The notes beneath the pieces were generated by a model that saw only the letters and a list, made by a program, of their open reading frames with translations, did not search any database and was not told the origin of the DNA. A DNA stretch of 53,981 nt from RGIG3009 sp045596745 (GTDB taxonomy: Bacteria > Bacillota > Clostridia > Oscillospirales > Acutalibacteraceae): assembly GCA_045596745.1 (NCBI GenBank), contig JAZODA010000080.1, positions 1 to 53,981 on the forward strand, written 5' to 3'. A program made the position numbers and the translations under genes. Numbering within the stretch: position 1 is the first letter of the stretch; every line of letters begins with the position of its first letter. Shown here piece by piece: positions 15,451 through 24,182 of the stretch.

Positions 15451-17519
15451 TTCATTCTCTCCTTTAAGTTAAACTCGCGGTAGAAGTCATCTTTCAGTTC
15501 CGACATAACGAGGTAGCACTCTTTCCCGAACAGCAGAGTGGCGGGAACGCGCCACGGAACACCGATATAGTAGTTGTCGGCAACCATCACGCCGTCGGCG
15601 TAGAGTTGCGATACGTCACAAGCATCGGCAATTTCCACAAATCCTTCGGGAGTGGTAACCTCGAGCTTTTTCCACGTTCTGGCGCGCTCGCCGTTCATGG
15701 TCAGCTCGCGCAGATACGGCGGCTCGAACGGCTCGGCGACAGGCGTGGCGGTCAACACGGCGGGCGCGAACGCGCGGACAATTTCGTGCGTCTCAAAGCA
15801 CTCGCCGTTCCAGAGCTTGTAGCGGAACGTGCCGCCCTGCACCGCGCAAAGTGCGCCGTCTTCTTCGTAGAGATCGCACTGCTCGCCGATGTACAAGCGA
15901 CCCGACAGCTTGCGGGCGTATACCGCTTCGGCTTGGGGCAGAACAACGATGCGGATATCGTTGTAGGGGGTAATCTCACCGAGATTCGCAGAGAACTCGG
16001 TATCGGCAAAGCGGAAGAAGGGGGCGACGCCCTCAATTTCGGTGAAGAAATACGTATTGTCAATGTGGCACAACGGCTGTGCGGTGGCACAGACAAGGTC
16101 GTTGCCGCCAAGGTTCATATGGAACGGCATAAAGAACGCGACATCACCGACAACGTCGATGGACGGGAACTCCACATCCTGCGCGCGGAAAACCACGTTG
16201 TGGACGTCGGCGAGGTTCGTCAGACGCTGATAGTGGTTGACAAACACATAACCGCTCGTGCCGTCTGTACGCATACCGTAGCGCAGGGAGGTGGTATCGT
16301 CACGCGCAACGGAATCGGTTGCTTCCACGAATTCCATCTTCGCCAGCGACTGCTGATAATCGTTGACAAACATATGCAGCATATTCAGCAAGCGATACTG
16401 ACCGCGTACTTCACCGTATTCGGACAGCGGCGCCTGGAAATCGTAGGACAGAACCGCATAATCGTTCGGATAATCGGTTTCTTTGGTTTCCTGCATGGTG
16501 GACAGCTTGCCGATGGGGTTTGTACCGCCGTGGAACATATAATAGCCCACCAGGTTGTTACCGCTGCCCAGTTTCACCAGCGCGATGGAATAGATGTCCA
16601 TCGGCTTGATGATGGGACGGCGATGGTGCGTTACCTGAATACCGCCGCCAAGCTCGCAGGTCGCAAAGGGATAGCGGTTGTAGGGCATTTGCCAGCCATC
16701 CGTCACTTCGGGAACAATCATCAAATCAACGCCGATTGCGCCGTCGTTGCGCATACCGGTAAAGAAGCTGTGTACCGAGGGCGGAAGCTGTTCGGTGTGT
16801 TCAAACCACGGGCCTTCGCAGTAACCGCCGAACACGGGAACAACCTCGTCGACAGGAATCTGCGTGCCTGCCGTGCCGCCCCAACCGGTGGCGGTGTATA
16901 CCGGCACGTGGAAGCCGCAATCCAACGCCATCTGCTTGAGCGTCGCAAGATGCGGCGCGTTGCTGGCCAACTCGTTTTCAATCTGGATACCGATGATGTT
17001 GCCGCCGTCGGTATACTGCAGACCGCGGATTTGCGCGTAAACCTGCTCGTAGAAACGGCGGACATAGGGGAGGTAGTTTTCGTCGTTTGTACGGGTCTCC
17101 AGCGGCTTTGCCAGCAGCCAGTCGGGGAAACCGCCGTTGCGGCACTCGCCGTGAGCCCACGGACCGATGCGCAGGAACACATCCAAATCGAGCGCGCGGC
17201 ATTCTTCCACAAAGCGACGCAGATCGTTATTGCCACTGAAGTTGAATTCGCCCTCGCACTCTTCGTGGTGAATCCAGAACAGATAGGAGGCGATAACGGT
17301 GATGCCGCCTGCCTTCATCTTGGCAAGCTCACGCCGCCATTCATTGCAGTTGTAGCGCGAAAAATGGAACTCTCCCATTACACCGATCCACGGCACACCA
17401 CCGCGCGTGAAATATTGGCTTGTAACCTCAAACGCCGTTCCGTTCGGGTCGGTCGCACCCATATTCAGATGGTTGCGAAGCAGCTCGGTAGGACGGTAAG
17501 GTTTAAATTCGTATGTCAC
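15447..17519 (-). CDS. GH35 beta-galactosidase, cytoplasmic
   Basis: A 690-aa GH35 enzyme beginning at GTG 17519, eight bases after AAAGGAGGG. The N-terminal barrel starts GVPWIGVMGEFHFSR, the usual GH35 opening. The acid/base is E183 in GGNIIGIQIENELAS and the nucleophile is likely E289 in TCELGGG. The C-terminal ~250 residues are beta-sandwich domains. There is no signal peptide, so it would hydrolyse imported beta-galactosides. It heads the minus-strand operon with the DUF4886 protein and the 38-aa peptide, and it sits convergent to the GH16 operon, which suggests the region handles a galactose-containing beta-glycan (inference). Confidence 0.9.
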   Translation of the reverse strand: MTYEFKPYRPTELLRNHLNMGATDPNGTAFEVTSQYFTRGGVPWIGVMGEFHFSRYNCNEWRRELAKMKAGGITVIASYLFWIHHEECEGEFNFSGNNDLRRFVEECRALDLDVFLRIGPWAHGECRNGGFPDWLLAKPLETRTNDENYLPYVRRFYEQVYAQIRGLQYTDGGNIIGIQIENELASNAPHLATLKQMALDCGFHVPVYTATGWGGTAGTQIPVDEVVPVFGGYCEGPWFEHTEQLPPSVHSFFTGMRNDGAIGVDLMIVPEVTDGWQMPYNRYPFATCELGGGIQVTHHRRPIIKPMDIYSIALVKLGSGNNLVGYYMFHGGTNPIGKLSTMQETKETDYPNDYAVLSYDFQAPLSEYGEVRGQYRLLNMLHMFVNDYQQSLAKMEFVEATDSVARDDTTSLRYGMRTDGTSGYVFVNHYQRLTNLADVHNVVFRAQDVEFPSIDVVGDVAFFMPFHMNLGGNDLVCATAQPLCHIDNTYFFTEIEGVAPFFRFADTEFSANLGEITPYNDIRIVVLPQAEAVYARKLSGRLYIGEQCDLYEEDGALCAVQGGTFRYKLWNGECFETHEIVRAFAPAVLTATPVAEPFEPPYLRELTMNGERARTWKKLEVTTPEGFVEIADACDVSQLYADGVMVADNYYIGVPWRVPATLLFGKECYLVMSELKDDFYREFNLKERMK

Positions 17520-17560
17520 GGATGATACCCTCCTTTGCCATAGTAAAAACTGTTAAAAAC

Positions 17561-17588
17561 ATTATACATTGTTAATAAGAAAAAACAA
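17561..17588 (-). promoter_or_regulatory. Likely promoter of the GH35 operon
   Basis: On the minus strand, a perfect TATAAT -10 (17566-17561) has TTGTTT (17588-17583) 16 bp upstream; about 40 bp before the GTG of the GH35 gene. Confidence 0.6.
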
Positions 17589-17643
17589 AGAAACGAAAAC
17601 GCAAAAATATGGACAAAAAGCAAATCGGCAATAAAATAACAGT

Positions 17644-17675
17644 AAAAAAAGACACCCGAGAGGGTGTCCTTTTTT
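17644..17675. terminator. Bidirectional terminator
   Basis: GACACCC/GGGTGTC (17651-17657 with 17662-17668), loop GAGA, flanked by A and T runs. It ends the AraC relic on the minus strand. Confidence 0.8.
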
Positions 17676-17871
17676 ATGTGTCTGTTGGTGCTGTGCCGAA
17701 CTGTTTCAGATACATACGATAGAAATTGCTGTAGTTTGTCCAACCGCACCGTGCGGCAATGAGCTGGATATCACCCTCCAGCACGATAATGCACTCAAAA
17801 TGCGCATGGCAGTGGCTTTCCCACTGTGCAGGATTGCCGATGGTGTTTTCCATACAGTATCGCACAATCAT
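17674..17871 (-). pseudogene. AraC-family regulator relic with internal deletion
   Basis: A 65-codon frame reads as both ends of an AraC regulator with the middle missing. The first 36 residues are the start of a cupin sensor (PAQWESHCHAHFECIIVLEG), and the last 30 are the end of the DNA-binding domain (IAARCGWTNYSNFYRMYLKQ, then FGTAPTDT). The junction falls near residue 37 (GDI/QLI), so about 200 residues, including the first helix-turn-helix, are gone while the frame is kept. A terminator remains at its end. It is almost certainly non-functional as a regulator. It lies divergent from the TIM-barrel gene it probably once controlled. Confidence 0.75.
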
Positions 17872-17905
17872 ACAAGAAAAGCAATGTATTATGCGGAAAA
17901 AGATA

Positions 17906-17934
17906 TTTTCATTACTTTTATTTTATGTTATACT
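17906..17934 (+). promoter_or_regulatory. Likely promoter of the TIM-barrel gene
   Basis: TTTTCA (17906-17911), 17-bp spacer, TATACT (17929-17934), 20 bp upstream of the ATG at 17955. Confidence 0.55.
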
Positions 17935-17954
17935 TTGTACAAAGGGGGATACCC

Positions 17955-18785
17955 ATGATTAAACAACCGTTACAAATTACATCGACCGTTTTCCCGAACC
18001 GTGTGGTGCTGCAACCGAGCACGCTTGTGAAAAATGAGGTTGTGTTGGGGCTCGTGTCGGTGTCTTTCCGACAGCATACCCCGCGTGAAATTATCGAAGC
18101 TGCCAAGCAGGTGGGACTCATGTGTATCGAATGGGGCAGTGACATACACGCGCCGTGTCTTGATACCGAGCGTCTGCATGAGATTGCCGAACTGCAGCGG
18201 GAATATGATGTTTCCTGCTCGTCGTACGGTACCTATTTCCGTCTCGGTGTTACACCGATTGCAGAACTGACATCCTACCTTACCGCTGCTCGACTTCTCG
18301 GAACGCGTGTTCTCAGGCTCTGGTGCGGCGATAAAAGCGGTGCTGTGATGTCTCCTGAGGAACGCGAGCGGCTGGTGCATCAGTGCCGTTTGGCGGCAAT
18401 GATGGCCGAAAAAAGCGGTGTTACGCTGTGCCTTGAATGTCATCGGGATACTTTTACGGAATGCTGTGACGATGCCGTGGCACTGATGGAGGATATCGGG
18501 TCGCCGCATTTCAAAATGTACTGGCAGCCGTTCCAGTGGAAAAGCACCGAGGAAAATGTGCGCTACGCTCAGCGGATAGCGCCCTATACCCAAAACCTTC
18601 ACGTGTTCAACTGGAGCGAGGATGCGCGTTCCCCGCTGGCACAGGCAATTGATGACTGGCGCACTTATCTGAAGTCGTTTACGCAGCAGCACGCGTTGCT
18701 GTTGGAGTTTATGCCGAACGACAGCTTGGACGAATTGCCGGGCGAGGTCGCGGCACTGCGAGCGATAGTGGGGGAAGACCAATGA
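17955..18785 (+). CDS. Xylose-isomerase-like TIM-barrel protein (sugar isomerase/epimerase)
   Basis: A 276-aa protein of the AP endonuclease 2/xylose isomerase-like barrel family. ATG 17955 follows AAGGGGG; an earlier in-frame ATG at 17826 lies upstream of the promoter and is rejected. Typical features are IEWGSDIHAP on an early strand, RLWCGDKSG, the metal-site glutamate strand LCLECHRDTF, and the late LLLEFMP. These enzymes isomerise or epimerise keto-sugars or dehydrate inositols; the substrate is not evident. It stands beside the rhamnose genes and a dehydrogenase relic that overlaps its end (ATGA), so it was probably part of a small sugar-acid pathway that has lost a step. Confidence 0.75.
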   Translation: MIKQPLQITSTVFPNRVVLQPSTLVKNEVVLGLVSVSFRQHTPREIIEAAKQVGLMCIEWGSDIHAPCLDTERLHEIAELQREYDVSCSSYGTYFRLGVTPIAELTSYLTAARLLGTRVLRLWCGDKSGAVMSPEERERLVHQCRLAAMMAEKSGVTLCLECHRDTFTECCDDAVALMEDIGSPHFKMYWQPFQWKSTEENVRYAQRIAPYTQNLHVFNWSEDARSPLAQAIDDWRTYLKSFTQQHALLLEFMPNDSLDELPGEVAALRAIVGEDQ

Positions 18786-19006
18786 AAGCGTTGTTTCTTT
18801 GCGAAAGCACGAGCGATATCTTTCGGGTGTTCGCTCCCGAAACCTGCGACGCACTGCAACGCCTGACCGCTATTGAAAAAACGATTTACACCAAAGCGGA
18901 GGTTGCACGTATGGGCGAATATATGCTCGAGGAATGTCGGGCGTATTGCGCCGGTGAGAATACCCGATACGAAGTGACGGAAACGATGTTGGCTACTATG
19001 GCATAA
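18782..19006 (+). pseudogene. D-2-hydroxyacid dehydrogenase relic with internal deletion
   Basis: The 74-codon frame joins the start of a D-isomer 2-hydroxyacid dehydrogenase (about 1-42, MKALFLCESTSDIF to IYTKAEVA) to its last 32 residues (RMGEYMLEECRAYCAGENTR, then YEVTETMLATMA). The NAD-binding Rossmann core, normally some 250 residues with GxGxxG and the Arg-Glu-His triad, is missing, and the frame is preserved across the junction. ATG 18782 overlaps the stop of the barrel gene, the arrangement expected of a once functional coupled gene. A strong terminator follows. Confidence 0.7.
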
Positions 19007-19013
19007 ACCGATT

Positions 19014-19042
19014 GCACCCCTGTGGAAAACAGGGGTGCTTTT
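19014..19042 (+). terminator. Rho-independent terminator
   Basis: A 10-bp perfect stem GCACCCCTGT/ACAGGGGTGC (19014-19023 with 19029-19038) followed by TTTT. Confidence 0.85.
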
Positions 19043-19058
19043 CGCTGCAGAAAACGAT

Positions 19059-19087
19059 TTGACAAGCCGTTTTCCTTGTGGTTTAAT
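19059..19087 (+). promoter_or_regulatory. Promoter of the rhamnose operon
   Basis: Perfect TTGACA (19059-19064), 17-bp spacer, TTTAAT (19082-19087), 57 bp upstream of rhaA. Confidence 0.7.
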
Positions 19088-19144
19088 TGAGTTATATATA
19101 GACAAGATTATGCGTAAAGAACTTGCAGATGGGAGAGATGTACA

Positions 19145-20395
19145 ATGTCCTATACCGACGCAAAATCACGTTATGCAAAGCTGGGCGTGGATACCGATTC
19201 CGCTATCGAAGCGCTTCGGAAACTGCCGATTTCGCTGCACTGCTGGCAAGGCGATGATGTGCGCGGATTCGATACCGATCCTTCGAAACCGCTTACGGGC
19301 GGCATCCAGACCACCGGCAATTATCTCGGTCGCGCGCGGACTCCGGAAGAGTTGATGGCCGATTTGGATATGGCGCTTCGGCTGTGTCCCGGCACGAAGA
19401 AGATGAATCTTCACGCCAGCTACGCGATTTTTGAGGATGGCGAGTGGGCGGATCGTGATGCACTGCAGCCAAAGCATTTCAGCCGCTGGGTTGCATTTTG
19501 CAAGGAGCGCGGCCTCGGGTGCGATTTTAACCCGACCTTTTTCTCACATCCCAAAGCTACGGGGTTAACGCTCAGCTCGCCGGATGAAGATATCCGCCGC
19601 TTTTGGGTGGAGCACGGCAAGGTGTGTATTCGCATTTCGTCCTACTTGGCAAAGGAACTGGGACAGCCGTGCGTGATGAATATCTGGACGGGCGACGGAC
19701 TCAAGGACATTCCTGCCGATCGCATCGGGCCTCGCTTGCGGTACAAGCAGTCGCTTGACGAGATTCTCTCCGAAGAGTTTGATTTCGGTGAGGTGAAGCC
19801 GTGTGTCGAATCCAAGGTGTCCGGTATCGGCGTGGAAGCGTATACCGTCGGTTCTGCCGAGTTTGCGCTGGCGTATGCCGCCGCCAATCGTGACAAATGT
19901 ATCCCGCTGATGGATAACGGTCACTACCACCCGACCGAGGTGGTGTCGGATAAGATTCCCGCGTTGCTCGCCTTTTTCCCCGAGATTGCCTTGCACGTTA
20001 CGCGCCCGATTCGTTGGGATAGCGACCACGTGGTGCTTTTCGACGATGAGACGCGCGAGATTTGCAAGGAAATCGTTCGTTGCGGTGGGCTGGATGGTCG
20101 CGTAAAGATTGCGCTGGACTATTTCGATGCCTCTATCAACCGTGTGGCCGCCTGGGTAGTCGGCTTCCGCAATATTCAGAAAGCGTTGCTCAGTGCTTTG
20201 TGTTCGCCGGATTTGACCGCGATGCAAAACGAAGGAGATTTTACAGCACTGCTGATACAGCAGGAAGAACTCAAAACCATGCCGTTCGGTGATGTTTGGT
20301 CGGAGTACTGTAAGCGTTGCGGTGTTCCCGATGACGGAGAATGGTTCGCACAGATCAAGCAATATGAAGACGAAGTGCTGTCGCGGAGAGCTTGA
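19145..20395 (+). CDS. rhaA: L-rhamnose isomerase
   Basis: A 416-aa protein, the usual RhaA length, converting L-rhamnose to L-rhamnulose in the cytoplasm. ATG 19145 follows GGGAGAG. Family signatures include SLHCWQGDDVRGF near the start, GTKKMNLHASYAI, NPTFFSHPKA, the metal-ligand glutamate strand in KPCVESKVSGIGVEAYTVGS, PLMDNGHYHPTE and VTRPIRWDSDHVV. The following gene is an alpha-L-rhamnosidase with an overlapping ribosome-site context, so the pair releases and isomerises rhamnose. Rhamnulokinase and rhamnulose-1-phosphate aldolase are not in the window. Confidence 0.95.
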   Translation: MSYTDAKSRYAKLGVDTDSAIEALRKLPISLHCWQGDDVRGFDTDPSKPLTGGIQTTGNYLGRARTPEELMADLDMALRLCPGTKKMNLHASYAIFEDGEWADRDALQPKHFSRWVAFCKERGLGCDFNPTFFSHPKATGLTLSSPDEDIRRFWVEHGKVCIRISSYLAKELGQPCVMNIWTGDGLKDIPADRIGPRLRYKQSLDEILSEEFDFGEVKPCVESKVSGIGVEAYTVGSAEFALAYAAANRDKCIPLMDNGHYHPTEVVSDKIPALLAFFPEIALHVTRPIRWDSDHVVLFDDETREICKEIVRCGGLDGRVKIALDYFDASINRVAAWVVGFRNIQKALLSALCSPDLTAMQNEGDFTALLIQQEELKTMPFGDVWSEYCKRCGVPDDGEWFAQIKQYEDEVLSRRA

Positions 20396-20411
20396 CAGAG
20401 GAGGAACAGAC

Positions 20412-22559
20412 GTGTTACAGAAAGCACATTGGATTTGCGATCCGCTGGGCGAACGTGATGTTTGTCCTGCGTATCGTCGCGAGTTTACTGTGGAAAAGGA
20501 AGTCGTAAAAGCGACACTGTATGCGTCTTCGCGTGGCGTGTACGAGGCGTTTTTAGGCGATACGCGCCTGGGCGAGCAGGTGATGACTCCCGGCTGGACG
20601 ACCTACGAAGCGCGTACACAGTACCAGGAATACGATGTTACTGCACTGATTGGAAAACAAAACTCCTTAAAATTGAAGATGGCATCCGGTTGGTACAAAG
20701 GCTTTGAAGGTCACTGGACGGAGCTTCCGCCGTCCGCTGCCAACCGCCAACTGGCTGTCATTGCCGCGCTGCATCTGGCGTTTGCAGACGGAACGAGTGA
20801 AACCATTGTCACCGACGAACAGTGGCAAGTGGCCGACAGTGAATATCGATTTTGTTCTGTGTACCACGGCTGTGTGTACGATGCGACGGTCGATCCTGTG
20901 TACGACCGCAATGCCGTGATTGCCGAGAACGACGATAAGTCTATGCTGATTCCGCAAGAGGGCGAGTTGATTCTCAAACAAGAGGAAGTAAAACCGATTG
21001 CGGTTATCCGCACGCCTAAGGGCGAAACTGTGTTGGATTTCGGTCAGAACCTCACCGGCTCTGTCTCATTGTCGCTGACGGCAAAGGCAGGGGACAAGAT
21101 TGCGCTTTCTTTTGCGGAAATTTTGGACGGTGACGGCAACTTCTACAACGCCAATTACCGCCGTGCCAAGTGCTTGTACGAGTATACCTGCCGCGACGGA
21201 TACCAGCAATTTATGCCGACGCTCACATTTTACGGCTTCCGTTATGTGCGCGTGGATGCGTATCCCGGCGAGGTCGATCCCGATGCCTTCCGTGCCGTGG
21301 TGATTCACAGTCAACTGAAACGAACCGGGCGCTTCGAATGCTCCAACCCGCTGATTAATCAGCTCTACAGCAATGTCATCTGGGGTCAGCGCGGCAACTA
21401 TCTGGATATTCCCACCGATTGTCCGCAGCGTGACGAGCGTCTTGGCTGGACGGGTGACGCGCAGATTTTCCTTCGTACTGCCGCGTATAACTACGATGTG
21501 CGCCGGTTCTTTTACAAGTGGCTGCGCGATATGGCAGCGGCGCAGCGTGATAATGGCGGTATTCCCGTGGTGATTCCCGATATGGTGGGAGGCGGCGATT
21601 ATTTTGCCGCTGCGTGGAGTGACGCTGTGGCGATTATTCCGTGGGAACTGTATCGTGCGTACGGAGATACATCGTATATGAAAATGATGTTCCCGGCGAT
21701 GAAACGGTGGCTGGATTACGTTAAGAACGTAACGCCGTCGTATCCGCTGTGGACGGATCATTTCCAGTACGGCGATTGGGTCGGTCTCGATGCGCCGTAC
21801 GGCAGCTATCGCGGTGCCAGCCGTGAAGATTTGGTCGCAACCGCCTTCTTTGCACACACCACCGATTTGGTGTGCCGTATCGGTCGCTTGCTTGGGGAAG
21901 ATGTCAGCGAGTACGAGCGCCGTTACAAGGAAATCGAAGCAGGCTTCAAAGCAGCCTATGACGGTGATTTCCGCACCCAAACCGAACACGTGCTTGCACT
22001 GCATTTCGGCTTGACCGACCATCCGGAAGAAACGATACAGTCGCTGGTTGCGATGCTGGAAAGAGACGGCGTACAGCTGAAAACTGGCTTTGTCGGCACG
22101 CCGTACATCCTGCACGTTCTCAGCAGCTGCGGTTATGCCGATTTGGCGTATCAGCTGCTTCTGCGGCAGGAGTATCCCTCGTGGCTGTACCCTGTGACAA
22201 AGGGTGCTACTACCATCTGGGAGCACTGGGATAACATTCGCCCCGACGGTACGATGTGGGATACGGAAATGAACTCGTTTAACCACTATGCCTACGGCTC
22301 GGTTGCCGATTGGTTGTATGGCGTTTGCGCAGGTATCAACCCATGCGCACCGGGGTACGCGACGGTGGAATTCAGACCGATTCCCACCGACCGTATGGAG
22401 TATGTCTCCGCGTCGCTGGATACCGATTATGGCACGATTGCGTCGCGCTGGTGGCACGAGGACGGCGTTGTGAAATACGAGCTGACAACACCGCGTCCCG
22501 CCGTTGCGGTTATCGATGGCAAAACCTACAGCCTCGAACCCGGTACTCACCGGTTCTGA
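20412..22559 (+). CDS. GH78 alpha-L-rhamnosidase, cytoplasmic
   Basis: A 715-aa GH78 enzyme. GTG 20412 follows AGAGGAGGA and begins MLQKAHWICDP; a longer frame would overlap rhaA and is rejected. Domains in order: N-terminal lectin-like beta domain (about 1-190), a second beta-sandwich ending VLDFGQNLTGSVSL (about 200-310), the (alpha/alpha)6 catalytic barrel (about 315-630) and a C-terminal beta domain. The signature TDCPQRDERLGWTGDAQ carries D336, D341 and E342, and the second catalytic glutamate is E604 in TTIWEHWDN. No signal peptide, so it acts on imported rhamnosides. It forms an operon with rhaA and ends at a strong terminator. Confidence 0.93.
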   Translation: MLQKAHWICDPLGERDVCPAYRREFTVEKEVVKATLYASSRGVYEAFLGDTRLGEQVMTPGWTTYEARTQYQEYDVTALIGKQNSLKLKMASGWYKGFEGHWTELPPSAANRQLAVIAALHLAFADGTSETIVTDEQWQVADSEYRFCSVYHGCVYDATVDPVYDRNAVIAENDDKSMLIPQEGELILKQEEVKPIAVIRTPKGETVLDFGQNLTGSVSLSLTAKAGDKIALSFAEILDGDGNFYNANYRRAKCLYEYTCRDGYQQFMPTLTFYGFRYVRVDAYPGEVDPDAFRAVVIHSQLKRTGRFECSNPLINQLYSNVIWGQRGNYLDIPTDCPQRDERLGWTGDAQIFLRTAAYNYDVRRFFYKWLRDMAAAQRDNGGIPVVIPDMVGGGDYFAAAWSDAVAIIPWELYRAYGDTSYMKMMFPAMKRWLDYVKNVTPSYPLWTDHFQYGDWVGLDAPYGSYRGASREDLVATAFFAHTTDLVCRIGRLLGEDVSEYERRYKEIEAGFKAAYDGDFRTQTEHVLALHFGLTDHPEETIQSLVAMLERDGVQLKTGFVGTPYILHVLSSCGYADLAYQLLLRQEYPSWLYPVTKGATTIWEHWDNIRPDGTMWDTEMNSFNHYAYGSVADWLYGVCAGINPCAPGYATVEFRPIPTDRMEYVSASLDTDYGTIASRWWHEDGVVKYELTTPRPAVAVIDGKTYSLEPGTHRF

Positions 22560-22566
22560 GCGTATA

Positions 22567-22600
22567 ACAAAAAGCCCCCGCTTGAAGCGGGGGCTTTTTT
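22567..22600. terminator. Bidirectional terminator between GH78 and FAD genes
   Basis: A GC-rich stem AAGCCCCCGCTT/AAGCGGGGGCTT closed by a small loop with A and T runs on either side, shared by convergent genes. Confidence 0.9.
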
Positions 22601-22608
22601 GTGCTGTT

Positions 22609-23811
22609 TTATAATTCGCTTTCGTGCAGGATAACGCCGTCTTTTTTCAGCCTGTCTTGCAGAAGCGAAACATCGAGCGAGGGGAAATCCGCCGTCATTG
22701 CCGCGGCAGTACCGGCCGCCTGACCGGTAACGGCGCAACAGGGGATAACGCGCATAATATCCCACATACTCTCGGTCACCGAGGTGCAACGCCCGGCGGT
22801 GATGAGATTTTTAACCGTCGGGGAATAGAGCGTGGAAAACGGCACTTCATAGATGGGGCCACGCTTCCTCCAATCCGAAACCATGCCGATGGAATTGGCA
22901 AAGGGTTTGTGCATTTCGGTATCATCCAGGCAGTAAGCGCCGACAATTTTTCGTGTCATCCGCACCTGCGGAATGGTAGGGATGGTGGCGGGCATCGCTG
23001 TGGCATCCTGCGTGCGTTTGGTTTTCAGGTCATTTAGCATCAGCGCGTGTGAGTGTTGCATCATTGTCGACAATTCCTTGCCGTCCAGGCCTCCAAAGCG
23101 AGTCAAAGTGTTTGTTTTTGCACGGTCCTCTTCGGATTTGTATTTATCTGGCTTGTCGGCAAAGCCCACCACGTTTAGGTTGTAGCCGTCTTTCCCGATA
23201 GAATAGTACCAACCTGCCAGCACATTCCCTTGACGAAATGTTTCGGTTGGCACAGCGGAAAAATGCGCAATGTCCGCATCACCTGTGGCATCAACAACGG
23301 CATTTGCGGCAATGGCGCACCGGCCGGATTTGCTTTCGGTGATGACCGCTTGGATTGTACCGTTTTCGCAAATCGTGTCTACAGCGTATGTGCCGTATTG
23401 TATGTCGACACCGCTGTCGAGCAGCAGCTTTTCCGCAAGCAGGGCGAAAATCTGTGCGTTGTAGCGGACTTCAAAGCGAGGATCTTTCTCGGTTCGGTGT
23501 GCCTTATCGTCACTGTCCAGCCAGTTTGCGGGATATCCTGCTTCGGAGCCGAGCGAGATGGACAGCCGTAGCAATTCTTCGGCAATGCCGAACGATACCT
23601 GCCTGCCGCAGCCGTCGCACAGCGGGAGATAGAAGGTGATAAGTCCTGCTGTTCCCAATCCGCCGAGCAGATATTGTTTCTCGAGCAGAATGACGCGCTT
23701 GTTAAGCCGCGCCGCAGCCAGTGCGGCGGCGATACCGGCAAAACCACCGCCGCAAACCAGTACATCACAGGTGTCTTCTACGGTGATTTTCGATGTTGTT
23801 TCAATCGTCAT
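22609..23811 (-). CDS. FAD-dependent oxidoreductase (FAD_oxidored type)
   Basis: A 400-aa flavoprotein. The dinucleotide-binding start is DVLVCGGGFAGIAAALAAAR at about residue 16, a GxGxxG Rossmann motif followed by the acidic strand end LLEKQ. Further marks are the GGLGTAGLI loop, DATGDADIA and the C-terminal NLITAGRCTSVT flavin-binding strand. ATG 23811 has AAGGA nearby. Members of this family sit next to carbohydrate genes in many Clostridia, but their substrates are mostly unknown. It lies convergent to the rhamnose operon, and just upstream is the tail of a broken AraC regulator that may once have controlled it. Confidence 0.85.
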   Translation of the reverse strand: MTIETTSKITVEDTCDVLVCGGGFAGIAAALAAARLNKRVILLEKQYLLGGLGTAGLITFYLPLCDGCGRQVSFGIAEELLRLSISLGSEAGYPANWLDSDDKAHRTEKDPRFEVRYNAQIFALLAEKLLLDSGVDIQYGTYAVDTICENGTIQAVITESKSGRCAIAANAVVDATGDADIAHFSAVPTETFRQGNVLAGWYYSIGKDGYNLNVVGFADKPDKYKSEEDRAKTNTLTRFGGLDGKELSTMMQHSHALMLNDLKTKRTQDATAMPATIPTIPQVRMTRKIVGAYCLDDTEMHKPFANSIGMVSDWRKRGPIYEVPFSTLYSPTVKNLITAGRCTSVTESMWDIMRVIPCCAVTGQAAGTAAAMTADFPSLDVSLLQDRLKKDGVILHESEL

Positions 23812-23917
23812 TGGTCATCACATCCTTGTGGTCATTGTAGCGCTTTTCGGCTGTGTTTTCTATAGCAAAACGAAGGGGATATATGGAAAAATTCGCTGTG
23901 AAAAATCAGGGGAAGTG

Positions 23918-24016
23918 TTATATGGTGGGCGACGTTTTCGGTCGCTTTCGATATTCGCTCGGGGAGACACCTTGGACGGATTTGAACAGGCGGCTGAAGT
24001 ACAACGCGCGTAACCC
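23918..24016 (-). pseudogene. C-terminal fragment of an AraC-family regulator
   Basis: On the minus strand, 32 codons read GLRALYFSRLFKSVQGVSPS, then EYRKRPKTSPTI and a stop. This is the conserved closing segment of an AraC DNA-binding domain; compare YFSRLFRSMLGVSPREYQ in the intact regulator at 3664. No start, first helix-turn-helix or sensor remains upstream, where a terminator lies. It is a decayed remnant beside the FAD oxidoreductase. Confidence 0.7.
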
Positions 24017-24027
24017 GTAAAATACAC

Positions 24028-24064
24028 AAAAAGCGCCTTCCCAAAGCAGGGAAGGCGCTTTTTT
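24028..24064 (+). terminator. Terminator hairpin beside the AraC relic
   Basis: A perfect stem AAAAAGCGCCTTCCC/GGGAAGGCGCTTTTT (24028-24042 with 24049-24063) with T runs on both strands. In its present position it shields the pilus promoter from readthrough. Confidence 0.85.
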
Positions 24065-24108
24065 CGCTCTAATGTATAAATTTTATATTAATAATTTAAT
24101 GCAACATA

Positions 24109-24136
24109 TTGAAATTAAAATTTTAAGTGCTATACT
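24109..24136 (+). promoter_or_regulatory. Likely promoter of the pilus operon
   Basis: TTGAAA (24109-24114), 16-bp spacer, TATACT (24131-24136), in an AT-rich stretch; 46 bp upstream of the first gene. Apart from this, the relic and the terminator, the gap 23812-24182 shows nothing further. Confidence 0.6.
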
Positions 24137-24182
24137 TTATGCGGGGAAATATACCCTTTTTTCCGAAAGGAGTCGATTTTGC

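Noticed and set aside
12286..15483. Plus-strand open frame of 1065 codons opposite the DUF4886 gene
   Set aside because: Antisense shadow of a well-supported secreted protein; translation shows no family and no signal peptide.
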